Positions 8,899 through 17,455 of a stretch of 64,000 bases of DNA are shown here, one piece after another. The stretch comes from CAWCAL01 sp963695075 (GTDB lineage Bacteria > Actinomycetota > Acidimicrobiia > Acidimicrobiales > CAWCAL01): positions 248,001-312,000 of the forward strand of contig CAVOFR010000007.1 in NCBI GenBank assembly GCA_963695075.1, read 5' to 3'. Within the stretch, counting starts at the first letter, position 1. Every line of letters begins with the position of its first letter. Under the pieces are notes generated by a model. It was not told the origin of the DNA and made no database searches. It was given only the letters and a program-made list of their open reading frames with translations. The translations under genes were made by a program, and so were the position numbers.

Positions 8899-10467
8899 AT
8901 GGCGCGCGTGGTCGCTCCCCCCGAGCATGTGGCTGACGCCGACAACCCGGACGCCGATACCCCGAAAGAAGCGTGTGGGGTCTTCGGGGTGTACTCGCCG
9001 CGACTGCCGGTGGCCCACCTGACCTATCTCGGCCTGTACGCGCTGCAACACCGCGGACAGGAGTCGGCTGGTATGGCGGTGTCCGACGGGGACACCCTCA
9101 CGGTGGTGAAGGACATGGGTCTCGTGTCCAACGCGTTCGACGATCGCATGCTGGCCGCGCTCGACGGCCACCTCGCCATCGGCCATACCCGCTACTCCAC
9201 GACCGGAGCGTCGGCGTGGCGCAATGCGCAGCCGGTGTACCGCGACGTGGGTGAGGTCGAGTTCGCGCTCGGTCACAACGGGAACCTGACGAACACCGAG
9301 CGCCTGGCCGAAGAGACCGGGATGCTTCCCGGCACCATCACCAGCGACACCGATCTGGTCGCCGAGCTGATCGAGGGCGAACTGCTCGGGAGCAGCGGCG
9401 AGAGCAGCGATGGCCGCGATCTCGAACGGGCTCTGTGCGCCATCCTGCCGCGCCTCGAGGGGGCATTCTCCTTCGTGTTGATGGACGCCGGTCGCGTCAT
9501 CGGGGTACGCGACCCGAAGGGCTTCCGACCGCTCTGTCTCGGTCGACTCGACAACGGTTGGGTCCTCGCCTCGGAGACCCCCGCTCTCGACGTCGTCGGG
9601 GCCAGCTTCGTTCGCGAGCTCGCGCCCGGCGAGATGATCGTCATCGATGCGACCGGGTACCGCTCGATCCATCCGTTCTCCGACGAGCGCATCGATCCGA
9701 AGCTGTGTCTGTTCGAGTTCGTCTACTTCGCTCGACCGGACAGCCTGCTCTACGGCCAGAACGTTCACGCCGCCCGCAGCCGAATGGGCGAGCAACTGGC
9801 CGATCAGGCACCGGTCCCGGCCGACATGGTCATGGGTGTGCCTGAATCGGGCATTCCCGCCGCCGAGGGGTATGCCCGACGAAGCGGGATCGCGTTCGGA
9901 CAGGGTCTGGTGAAGAACCGCTACATCGGCCGTACGTTCATCGCTCCCAACCAGGAGATGCGTGCGCTCGGCGTCCGCATGAAGCTCAATCCCCTCAAGG
10001 AGAACATCGCCGGGAAGCGGCTCGTGGTCGTGGACGATTCCATCGTGCGCGGCACCACCACCCGTGCCATGGTTCGGATGCTGCGCGAGTCCGGCGCCGC
10101 CCAGGTGCACATGCGGATCTCCTCGCCGCCATACCGATGGCCCTGCCACTACGGCATGGATACCGGGACCCGGGGTGAGCTCCTGGCCGCCAACATGACC
10201 GTCGACGAGATCCGCGAGTTTCTCGACGTCGACTCGTTGAGCTATCTCAAGCTGGATCGGCTGGTCTCGGCCACCGGGGCGGTGAACGCCGGGTTCTGCG
10301 ATGCCTGTCTGACCGGCAACTATCCGGTCGAGGTGCCCGACGGCGATCGCAAGCACCTGCTCGAGGAGGCCGAACCCGAGCCGGCGTCGCCGGTGCCCGT
10401 GCAACTCCTGGTCGAGAGTGAGCTCCCGGCCGATCGGGCGAGATCGGACGCCGCCGATGACGAGTGA
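8899..10467 (+). CDS. purF: amidophosphoribosyltransferase
   Basis: This 522-residue enzyme catalyses the committed purine step, PRPP plus glutamine to phosphoribosylamine. A ~25-residue N-terminal leader precedes the ACGVFGVY motif, whose Cys becomes the N-terminal nucleophile after propeptide removal. The PRPP-binding loop is LVVVDDSIVRGTTT near residue 375. Additional cysteines (CLFEFVYF, PCHYGMD, FCDAC) match the [4Fe-4S]-type PurF of Bacillus rather than the E. coli form. The purM start overlaps its last codons. Confidence 0.95.
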   Translation: MARVVAPPEHVADADNPDADTPKEACGVFGVYSPRLPVAHLTYLGLYALQHRGQESAGMAVSDGDTLTVVKDMGLVSNAFDDRMLAALDGHLAIGHTRYSTTGASAWRNAQPVYRDVGEVEFALGHNGNLTNTERLAEETGMLPGTITSDTDLVAELIEGELLGSSGESSDGRDLERALCAILPRLEGAFSFVLMDAGRVIGVRDPKGFRPLCLGRLDNGWVLASETPALDVVGASFVRELAPGEMIVIDATGYRSIHPFSDERIDPKLCLFEFVYFARPDSLLYGQNVHAARSRMGEQLADQAPVPADMVMGVPESGIPAAEGYARRSGIAFGQGLVKNRYIGRTFIAPNQEMRALGVRMKLNPLKENIAGKRLVVVDDSIVRGTTTRAMVRMLRESGAAQVHMRISSPPYRWPCHYGMDTGTRGELLAANMTVDEIREFLDVDSLSYLKLDRLVSATGAVNAGFCDACLTGNYPVEVPDGDRKHLLEEAEPEPASPVPVQLLVESELPADRARSDAADDE

Positions 10468-11533
10468 GACCTACCGCGACGCCGGTGTCGACATCGGTGC
10501 CGGCGAGCGGGCCGTCGAAGCCATCCGGGGCGCCGTGCGCTCGACCTACCGGCCGGAGGTCTTGGGTGACATCGGCTCGTTCGGCGGCCTGTTCGCCATG
10601 CCGGACGGGTATGAGCAGCCGGTCCTCGTCGCCGCCACCGACGGCGTGGGTACCAAGATCCAGATCGCTCGGGCCCTCGATCGGTGGGACACGATCGGGC
10701 TCGATCTGGTGGCGATGTGCGTCGATGACCTGGTCTGTCAGGGAGCCGAACCGCTGTTCTTCCTCGACTACCTGTCGGTCGGCCGGCTCGACTCCGATCG
10801 GGTCGCGAGCATCGTGGCGGGAATCGCCGACGGGTGCCGTCAGGCCGGCTGCGCGCTGATCGGCGGGGAGATGGCGGAACACCCGGGGGTCATGGCCGAT
10901 GACGATGTCGAGCTCGTCGGGTTCGCAGTGGGTGTCGTCGACCGCGATCGCGTGATCACCCCCGAGGCGGTCCAGCCCGGGGACGCGCTGGTCGCGCTCG
11001 ACTCCCCGGGCCTCCGGTCGAACGGGTACGCGCTGGCCCGGCGCGTGTTCCTCGAACGGGCCGGCCGCTCGCTGGACGAGCCGGCCTTCGCCGGTGCGGA
11101 AACGACCCTCGGCGACGAGCTGCTCGCGCCATCGGTGATCTATGCCCCTGCCGTCGCGGCCATCCGGCAGACCGTCGACGTTCGGTCGATCGCCCACATC
11201 ACCGGCGGTGGGATCCCCGGCAACCTGAATCGCGCCCTACCCGCCCACATCGATGCCGAGGTCGACACCGCGTCGTGGGAGCCGCCCCGGGTCTTCGGTG
11301 AGCTGGCCGCGCTGGGCGAGGTGTCCGACGCGGAGATGGCGTCGGTCTTCAACCTGGGGGTGGGCATGATCCTCGTCGTTGCCGAAGAGCAGGTCGGTGC
11401 GACCATCGAGGCGGCAGCCGGAACCGGCCGCGGGGCACGCCGGATCGGACGGGTCATACCCGGTACCGGCGAGGTGCATCTGCTCAGAGCGCCACGTGAC
11501 ACCAGGAGCGGTGTCGGCACGCCGGACACGTGA
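10457..11533 (+). CDS. purM: phosphoribosylformylglycinamidine cyclo-ligase (AIR synthetase)
   Basis: A 358-residue PurM-fold enzyme closing the imidazole ring of AIR. It shows GDIGSFGGLF, the ATDGVGTK glycine-rich loop, GGEMAEHPG and HITGGGIPGNL, all family motifs. The ATG at 10457 lies 10 nt inside purF, indicating coupling. Its last 50 nt overlap, tail to tail, the end of the zinc-ribbon gene on the other strand. Confidence 0.95.
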   Translation: MTSETYRDAGVDIGAGERAVEAIRGAVRSTYRPEVLGDIGSFGGLFAMPDGYEQPVLVAATDGVGTKIQIARALDRWDTIGLDLVAMCVDDLVCQGAEPLFFLDYLSVGRLDSDRVASIVAGIADGCRQAGCALIGGEMAEHPGVMADDDVELVGFAVGVVDRDRVITPEAVQPGDALVALDSPGLRSNGYALARRVFLERAGRSLDEPAFAGAETTLGDELLAPSVIYAPAVAAIRQTVDVRSIAHITGGGIPGNLNRALPAHIDAEVDTASWEPPRVFGELAALGEVSDAEMASVFNLGVGMILVVAEEQVGATIEAAAGTGRGARRIGRVIPGTGEVHLLRAPRDTRSGVGTPDT

Positions 11534-11795
11534 TCCAGTGGCTGTGGCGCCGCAGTGGATTCCAGGCCGAGATTCTCAGGATGCGAAGGCCGACGTCGGC
11601 GAGCGAGATGCGGGTGCGCTCCTGGCAGCGACTGCAGGTGACGAGAACGGTCCCGGGTTGTCTGGCGCCGGCCGAGTAGAGAGCCTCCTTGCCTTCCCGC
11701 GACATGCCGCGGAGCACGTCATCGGCGATGTCGACCGGGGCATCGAAGAGCGCCCGCTTCCCTTGGGGATCGCGCATCGCCTTGGGCTCGTTCAC
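11484..11795 (-). CDS. small zinc-ribbon protein, partner of ParA-like gene
   Basis: A 103-residue protein with a helical N-terminal half and a C-terminal zinc ribbon: CSRCQERT then, about 35 residues on, CPACRHRSW. Function is unknown. Its ATG overlaps the stop of the upstream ParA-like gene by 4 nt, which is strong evidence that the two are cotranslated and that this short frame is real. Its end runs 50 nt into purM on the opposite strand. Confidence 0.78.
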   Translation of the reverse strand: MNEPKAMRDPQGKRALFDAPVDIADDVLRGMSREGKEALYSAGARQPGTVLVTCSRCQERTRISLADVGLRILRISAWNPLRRHSHWITCPACRHRSWCHVAL

Positions 11796-12553
11796 GGGAG
11801 CCGCTCGAGCACCGTGGTGGCGAGCTCACGGTAGGCCTCGGCCACGGTCGAGCGCGGGGCGTGATCGAAGATGGTGCGTCCTTCTCCCGGGGCTTCGGCC
11901 GCCCGGACCGACTTGGGAATGGACGGATCGAGGACATCGATCCCGTAGCGCTCGGTCACGTCGGCTCGGACCCTTCGGCCCAGGTTGGTACGGCGGTCGA
12001 ACATCGTGGCGACGGCACCGATGACGGAGAGCCCGTCGTTGGTGTAGGACCGCACGTCGTCGATCGTCTCCAGTAGCTGACCGACCCCGCGATGCGACAG
12101 CGTCTCGCACTGCATCGGGATCAGGACCCCGTCGGCCGCAGTGAGACCGCAGATTGTGAGGATCCCGAGCGAGGGAGGGCAGTCGATCATGATGATGTCG
12201 TAGTCGCCGACGAGTGGAGCGATGGCCCGCTTGAGGGCGAACTCCCTACCGGTGCGGGTGAGGAGGTGGACCTCGGCGCCCGCCAGATCGATCGTCGCCG
12301 GGAGCAGGGCGACCCGGTCGTTCTTGATTATCACGTCGGCCGCCGCGCAGCGTCCGAGCAATACGTCGTGCAGCGAGCGTTCGAGCAGCTCCGGATCGGT
12401 ACCGGCCGAGTACGTGAGGCACGCCTGCGGATCCAGATCGACCAGGAGCACATCGCGTCCATGCTGCGCAAGTGCCGACCCGAGCGAGAGTGCGGTTGTC
12501 GTCTTGGCCACGCCGCCCTTCTGGTTGGCGACAGCGATGGTGTAGGTGCTCAC
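11792..12553 (-). CDS. ParA/Soj-type ATPase (orphan)
   Basis: A 253-residue deviant Walker ATPase: VANQKGGVAKTTTALS at the N-terminus (signature lysine), DLDPQACLTY as Walker A', and IMIDCPPSLGILT as Walker B. ParA family members position chromosomes, plasmids or protein complexes by ATP-dependent nucleoid binding. I chose the GTG at 12553, one step before the conserved start STYTIAVANQKGG; the frame stays open 141 nt further with no similarity. No parB or parS sequence (TGTTTCACGTGAAACA) was seen nearby, so it is more likely an orphan ParA than the chromosomal parA. Confidence 0.88.
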   Translation of the reverse strand: MSTYTIAVANQKGGVAKTTTALSLGSALAQHGRDVLLVDLDPQACLTYSAGTDPELLERSLHDVLLGRCAAADVIIKNDRVALLPATIDLAGAEVHLLTRTGREFALKRAIAPLVGDYDIIMIDCPPSLGILTICGLTAADGVLIPMQCETLSHRGVGQLLETIDDVRSYTNDGLSVIGAVATMFDRRTNLGRRVRADVTERYGIDVLDPSIPKSVRAAEAPGEGRTIFDHAPRSTVAEAYRELATTVLERLP

Positions 12554-12699
12554 CGTGAGCACGGTAGCGGCCGCAATGTACGGTCGGGAAGTGGGACATT
12601 CCGTCCTCGTGGACCGCCGCCGTGATCTTCGGTTGATGGCCGCCCACGAGGGCATAGACTCCAGAGGGCTCCTGACCTCTCCCGACCTGGGCATCGACC

Positions 12700-12978
12700 A
12701 TGGTTGCTGATACTCGACTTCATCGCCGAACCCACTTCGCCGCTGCGGTGGCCGTGCTCTGCTCGACCGTGCTGATCGCCTGTGGAAGCGGGCCGTCGCT
12801 CAGCGACGACCTGCGGACCGGGCTCGGAGACGACCTGGCCGACTGCCTCGAGGAGAACCTCGACGGCGACGTGATCGAAGCCCTCAACGAGGAAGGCATC
12901 GAGCTCGACGTCATGACCGAGGCCACCGCCGACGCATACGGGGCAGCCCTCACGGTCTGCGAGGAGTCCAGCGGATAG
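12700..12978 (+). CDS. small predicted lipoprotein
   Basis: A 92-residue protein with a basic start, one hydrophobic stretch and a lipobox STVLIAC around residue 28, then an acidic mature part of ~65 residues (DLRTGLGDDLADCLEENLD) with two more cysteines that could pair. Predicted to be lipid-anchored outside the membrane. No family recognised. It stands alone between the divergent parA gene and the malic enzyme. Confidence 0.7.
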   Translation: MVADTRLHRRTHFAAAVAVLCSTVLIACGSGPSLSDDLRTGLGDDLADCLEENLDGDVIEALNEEGIELDVMTEATADAYGAALTVCEESSG

Positions 12979-13088
12979 GGCGGTACGAAGCTCGAATTCG
13001 CCGAAGTCCGAGGCGCCCGCTCCGGTGCCGAGCACCCGCACGGTTCGTGAGACCCGAGGCGCGTTGGTTCGGGGAAATCAGTCCGCGC

Positions 13089-13094
13089 TAACGT
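13089..13094 (+). promoter_or_regulatory. candidate -10 box of leaderless malic enzyme transcript
   Basis: TAACGT lies 7 nt before the GTG start at 13102. A TTGGTT at 13064-13069 could be a -35 with a 19-nt spacer. No ribosome site is seen. Confidence 0.45.
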
Positions 13095-13101
13095 CGCCGC
13101 G

Positions 13102-14502
13102 GTGGCTGATACCCCGACCGCTGCCTTCTCGATCCGCATTCGTGCCCGGCTGGACAACGTTCCCGGCACGCTCGGGCGTCTGGCCACTGCCGTCGGCGCC
13201 GTCGGCGGGAACATCGCCGGCCTGACCGGTTTCGAAGCCAAGGCAGCGATCCTCGACGAGGACATGATCATCAACTGTCGCAGTGAGGCCCATCAGGGTG
13301 ACGTACTGGCGGCCATCGAAGCGTGCGACGGCGTCGAGCTCCTCACGTGGGAGGACCGCACCTTCACCATGCACGAGGGGGGCAAGATCGAGGTGCTCCC
13401 GCTGTGCTCGGTCGGTGACAGCGACGACCTGTCGATGGCCTACACCCCGGGTGTCGCCCGGGTGTGCCTGGACATCGCCAAGGACCCGAGCAAGGCACAC
13501 GAATACACCATAAAGCGCAATACGGTGGCGATCGTCTCCGACGGCACCGCAGTCCTCGGTCTGGGCGACATCGGCCCGGCGGCGGCGATGCCGGTCATGG
13601 AGGGCAAGGCGCTCCTGTTCAAGGAATTCGCGGCCGTCGATGCCTTTCCGATCTGTCTCGATGTCAGCTCGCTCGACGAGATCGTCGAGACCGTCGTGCG
13701 GATCGCTCCGGCATTCGGTGGGATCAATCTCGAGGACATAGCGGCTCCGGGAGCGTTCGAGGTCGAGGAGCGGCTCGACCGGGTCCTCGATATTCCCGTC
13801 TTCCACGACGACCAGCACGGCACCGCCGTCGTAACCACCGCGGCTCTCCAGAACGCTCTCGAAGTGATCGACAAGAAGATGACCGAGATCTCCGTGGTCA
13901 TCGCCGGTGTCGGAGCGGCCGGCGTCGCCATCACCAAGATGCTCCAGGGCCGCGGCGTACCCAGTGTGATCGGCGTCGATCGCCAGGGCGCGGTGCACGA
14001 GGGTCGGGATGATCTCAACAGCTCGAAGCGGTGGTTCGCCGAGAACACCAACCCCGCAGGACGCTCCGGGAGTCTGCGGGACGTGCTGCCCGGCGCCGAC
14101 GTATTCATCGGAGTCAGCGGCCCCGGGCTGCTGACTCGGGACGATCTCACCAAGATGGCCGGTGATCCCGTCGTCTTCGCCATGGCCAACCCCGATCCCG
14201 AGATCAGGCCGGAGGAAGCCCGCGGGGTGGCCGCGGTGATCGCGACCGGCCGGAGTGACTTCCCCAATCAGATCAACAATGTCCTGGCCTTTCCCGGGAT
14301 CTTCCGCGGCGCGCTCGATGCAGGGGCGACCCGGATCACCGACGGTATGAAGCAGGCCGCCGCCGAGGCGATCGCCATGTCGGTACCCCGTGATGTGCTG
14401 AGCGCCGACTGCATCGTCCCGTCGGTCTTCGACAAGGCGGTGGTCGAGCGCGTGGCCGCCGCTGTCCGGCAGGCCGCGGTGACGGACGGTGTGACTCGCT
14501 GA
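13102..14502 (+). CDS. NAD(P)-dependent malic enzyme with N-terminal ACT domain
   Basis: A 466-residue protein. Residues ~8-80 resemble an ACT regulatory domain (FSIRIRARLDNVPGTLGRLA), joined to a full malic enzyme that decarboxylates malate to pyruvate. Catalytic-domain features are SMAYTPGVARVC, EGKALLFKEFA (catalytic Lys), NLEDIAAPGAFEVEERL (metal acids), FHDDQHGTAVV, and the GVGAAG dinucleotide fold near residue 270. The ACT domain suggests control by an amino acid or other small ligand. GTG start; no ribosome site, and a TANNNT box at the leaderless distance. Confidence 0.92.
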   Translation: MADTPTAAFSIRIRARLDNVPGTLGRLATAVGAVGGNIAGLTGFEAKAAILDEDMIINCRSEAHQGDVLAAIEACDGVELLTWEDRTFTMHEGGKIEVLPLCSVGDSDDLSMAYTPGVARVCLDIAKDPSKAHEYTIKRNTVAIVSDGTAVLGLGDIGPAAAMPVMEGKALLFKEFAAVDAFPICLDVSSLDEIVETVVRIAPAFGGINLEDIAAPGAFEVEERLDRVLDIPVFHDDQHGTAVVTTAALQNALEVIDKKMTEISVVIAGVGAAGVAITKMLQGRGVPSVIGVDRQGAVHEGRDDLNSSKRWFAENTNPAGRSGSLRDVLPGADVFIGVSGPGLLTRDDLTKMAGDPVVFAMANPDPEIRPEEARGVAAVIATGRSDFPNQINNVLAFPGIFRGALDAGATRITDGMKQAAAEAIAMSVPRDVLSADCIVPSVFDKAVVERVAAAVRQAAVTDGVTR

Positions 14503-14503
14503 C

Positions 14504-15238
14504 TTGGCTTCCCGACACCCGGCGGGGGTCACGTTCGACTACTGGAACACGCTCGTGGCGGTTGGCGGACCGTTCCGGCAGATGCGGATCGAAGCATGGC
14601 GGGACTGCCTCGTCGAACACGGCGTGATCGCTGACGCCGAGCGAATCGAGTCGGTCTTCGACGAGCGCGCCGCCGTGCTCGACGATCGCTGGAGGCGAGG
14701 CCAACATTACGCCCCGGAGGATCTGCTCGCGGACGCTGCCGCCGCTCTGGGCGTCGGCGACGACGAGGTCCTCGCGTCCCTGGCCGACGCGCAAATGGAT
14801 GCGGCTCGACGGGCGCCCGTGCAGATGGCCTCGGGGGCAGCGGGTGTGTTGCGTCGCCTGCGGGCGGCCGGGATACGGCTTGGCATCGTGTGCGATGTCG
14901 GGTCGACGCCGTCGTCCGTACTACGAGCACATCTCGATCGCCACGATGTTCTCGGGTATTTCGACGCGTTCGCTTTCAGTGACGAGGTCGGCGTGTACAA
15001 GCCGGACGAGCGGATCTTCAAGGCCGCACTCGATGGCATGGGCGTCGATCCCGCGACGGCAGCGCATGTCGGCGATCTTCGCCGCACCGACGTGGCGGGA
15101 GCCGACGCACTAGGGATGATCACGGTCCGCTACACCGGTCTCAACCGGGACGAGGACGGGGCCGGATCAACCGTCGATGCGCAGCACGTGATCGATCACC
15201 ACGACCAACTCCCGGTCGCCCTGGGTATCGCGACCTAG
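14504..15238 (+). CDS. HAD-family hydrolase
   Basis: A 244-residue HAD-superfamily protein beginning with TTG one base after the malic enzyme stop. Motif I reads VTFDYWNTL, so the nucleophile Asp is present but the position of the usual second Asp is Trp. Motif III Lys is probably the K in VGVYKPDERIFKAAL and motif IV the GDLRRTDVAGADALG segment. A cap domain fills residues ~20-95. Replacement of the second Asp is usual in 2-haloacid dehalogenase-like members and argues against a standard phosphatase. Substrate unknown. Confidence 0.85.
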   Translation: MASRHPAGVTFDYWNTLVAVGGPFRQMRIEAWRDCLVEHGVIADAERIESVFDERAAVLDDRWRRGQHYAPEDLLADAAAALGVGDDEVLASLADAQMDAARRAPVQMASGAAGVLRRLRAAGIRLGIVCDVGSTPSSVLRAHLDRHDVLGYFDAFAFSDEVGVYKPDERIFKAALDGMGVDPATAAHVGDLRRTDVAGADALGMITVRYTGLNRDEDGAGSTVDAQHVIDHHDQLPVALGIAT

Positions 15239-15336
15239 CGATTGGGGCCTGCCGGCCCACGAGCGGCTGATCGGCGGTATCTACGGTGGCCCTGACGACG
15301 CCGTTTTCGAGTCGCCTTCTTCGATGGGAGCACGTC

Positions 15337-17400
15337 GTGACGACAATGCGGGCGAGGCCGTTTCACCGATTCGGTCCGATCGTCCTCTTCCTGCTGTTGG
15401 TGGCCGGTCTCCTGTCCAGCACGGTTGGGTCCGCTCATGCCGAGGTGGACAACCCACCCGTGCCGCGGATCTGTGGTGGTGATCTGGTTCTGCTCCTAGA
15501 CGCTTCCAGCTCCATCCGCGAGCTCGGGGGTGGGCGCGATCTGAACGGTGCCGCCGATCAGGTCGTGGACGCGGCGAGTGCGTTCCTGAGGTCGGTGATC
15601 GACTCCGGCGCCCGCGTCGCGGTCGTGACCTACGACGCCGGCGCGGTGCTCCAGACGGACTTCGCCCGGGTGACCGAGTCCTCGATGGCGGTCGGGGGGG
15701 TTCACGCCTTAGCCCTCGGCGATCCAGGTGGCGAGACCGGCCCGGTGCCGGCGGAGACGACGGGATACAGCGCGCACGTCCGCTATGGGGAGGGCACGAA
15801 CTGGGATGCAGGCCTCCACGAGGCTCGACGGTTGATCAAAGGCGCGGCCGGCGGTCGTCCCGCTGCGGTGGTGCACATCACCGATGGGATACCGACCTGG
15901 CACGTGCGAGCCGACGGCACGTCCACCGGTGTCGGGACCCCGGCTGAGCACCTGAACCAGGCGATGTCTCAAGCCGATCTCGTCAAGTCGCTCGGGGCGC
16001 ACCTGTTCGCCGTTGGTGTAGGCCCCGCCGCCGACCACGTCGGCGCGCTCGTGGTCACCGCCGGACCGGATGTCTTCGACCAGTCCGACCCCGACGACAC
16101 ACTCGACCCCCTGCTGGACGATGTGCTCCTGGCCTCGGATCCGAGTCGACTGGAGTCCAGCCTCGCTCGATTCGCCCAGGCTGCATGCGGGTCCTCGCTG
16201 AGAGTGCGGGTGGTCACGGCTCCCACGGCCGATGGGCCCTTCGGGCCGGCCGAGCAGGCGATAATTCGTGCCAGCCCGGCGTCACTGCGTGGCTACGACT
16301 GGGTCGCGCCGGACACCCGACCCGAACCTGGGAAGGCCCAGGTCACCGACACCGACGGCGAGGCTCGATTCGTCTGGACGGTGGCCGATGCCGACGCCTG
16401 GGTTCCTCGAGTCAGGATCGAGGCACCGGCTCAGAGCGGATTCACGGTGATCGGTGCAGCCTGCGGCGGGGGTGAGGGTGACCTCGACCCGGTGGATCGG
16501 GTCGGCGGCGCGTTCGACATCGACGTCGATGTGGCCGATGTCGTCTTCTGTGAACTGCGAGCGATCAGGGACCCGGACCGCGCCACCGGCCTGGACATCT
16601 CGCTCGACGCTGTTGCCGGATCCCGGGGGAGCTGCCCCGGCGGTGACGACGTGGTCGTCGCGGCCGGACACCCGGTGACGTATTGCGCGTCGGTCACCAA
16701 TCGGAGCCACCGAGCAGCGGATGACCTCACGCTCACGACGAGCGGAATCGCGTGGGCCCTGGAAGGGAGGGAGGAGCTCGCTCCCGGCGAGACGCTCGAG
16801 TCCGTTGTGACGGTCGGACCGGAGGAGGATGTCGTGGCGGTTCTCACCGCGTCAGCCACGTTCGGCGGGACCGCCGTCCAGGCGAGCGACCCCACCGTCG
16901 TCGAGGTCGTGCAACCCTCTTTGTTCCTCGAGAAGTCGGTCGACCAGTCGTTCGTACCCTCCGGAACACCCGTGACGTACGAATTGGTCGTCCGCAACCT
17001 CAGCGATGTCGCCCTCGACGAGGTCGAAGTGGACGACCCGGATTGCGGCGACATCAGCGGACCGGTCAAGACCGACGATGATGGCGACGGATACCTCGAC
17101 CGCGGTGAGGTCTGGACCTACACCTGCTCGGCCACGATCACCGCCGATCTCCTGAATGTGGCCCGAGCGTCAGCGTGGGCGGTGGATGGGGCCGGCGATC
17201 GGATCCCCGGTGGGAGCGTCCAGGCTCGGAGCAACGTTTCGGTGTCCGTGGTCCCGTCGGTGGCGGGGTCGACGCAGACCGACGGCGGATCGGGATCTCT
17301 GTCGCGGACCGGATCCGAGGTCTTCGGGATGCTGGCTGGTGGTCTGGGACTGCTCGGGTTGGGCGGACTGCTGCTCGCCGCTCGGCGTCGTCGGGGGTAA
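15337..17400 (+). CDS. secreted VWA-domain surface protein with C-terminal anchor-like tail
   Basis: A 687-residue exported protein. The signal peptide runs from a basic start (RARPFHRF) through a hydrophobic core to SAHA. A von Willebrand A domain follows, with the MIDAS motif DASSS and a later YDAGAV strand. Residues beyond ~480 look like DUF11-type repeats (LFLEKSVDQSFVPSGTPVTYE), usual in bacterial surface proteins. The end has LSRTG, a hydrophobic stretch and ARRRRG, the layout of a sortase-type tail with a non-canonical motif. I chose GTG 15337 (GGGAG site upstream); ATG 15346 is possible. Confidence 0.8.
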   Translation: MTTMRARPFHRFGPIVLFLLLVAGLLSSTVGSAHAEVDNPPVPRICGGDLVLLLDASSSIRELGGGRDLNGAADQVVDAASAFLRSVIDSGARVAVVTYDAGAVLQTDFARVTESSMAVGGVHALALGDPGGETGPVPAETTGYSAHVRYGEGTNWDAGLHEARRLIKGAAGGRPAAVVHITDGIPTWHVRADGTSTGVGTPAEHLNQAMSQADLVKSLGAHLFAVGVGPAADHVGALVVTAGPDVFDQSDPDDTLDPLLDDVLLASDPSRLESSLARFAQAACGSSLRVRVVTAPTADGPFGPAEQAIIRASPASLRGYDWVAPDTRPEPGKAQVTDTDGEARFVWTVADADAWVPRVRIEAPAQSGFTVIGAACGGGEGDLDPVDRVGGAFDIDVDVADVVFCELRAIRDPDRATGLDISLDAVAGSRGSCPGGDDVVVAAGHPVTYCASVTNRSHRAADDLTLTTSGIAWALEGREELAPGETLESVVTVGPEEDVVAVLTASATFGGTAVQASDPTVVEVVQPSLFLEKSVDQSFVPSGTPVTYELVVRNLSDVALDEVEVDDPDCGDISGPVKTDDDGDGYLDRGEVWTYTCSATITADLLNVARASAWAVDGAGDRIPGGSVQARSNVSVSVVPSVAGSTQTDGGSGSLSRTGSEVFGMLAGGLGLLGLGGLLLAARRRRG

Positions 17401-17455
17401 TCGTTCGGGGGTAGTAGGCCGGTGGGAGACCGCATCCCATGTGTCAGACTTTGAC

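Noticed and set aside
8410..10404. 664-codon minus frame opposite purL/purF
   Set aside because: A high-GC shadow of two well-identified genes, with low-complexity composition.
11792..12553. Chromosomal parA with parS nearby
   Set aside because: No parB gene and no TGTTTCACGTGAAACA-like site in the surrounding sequence.
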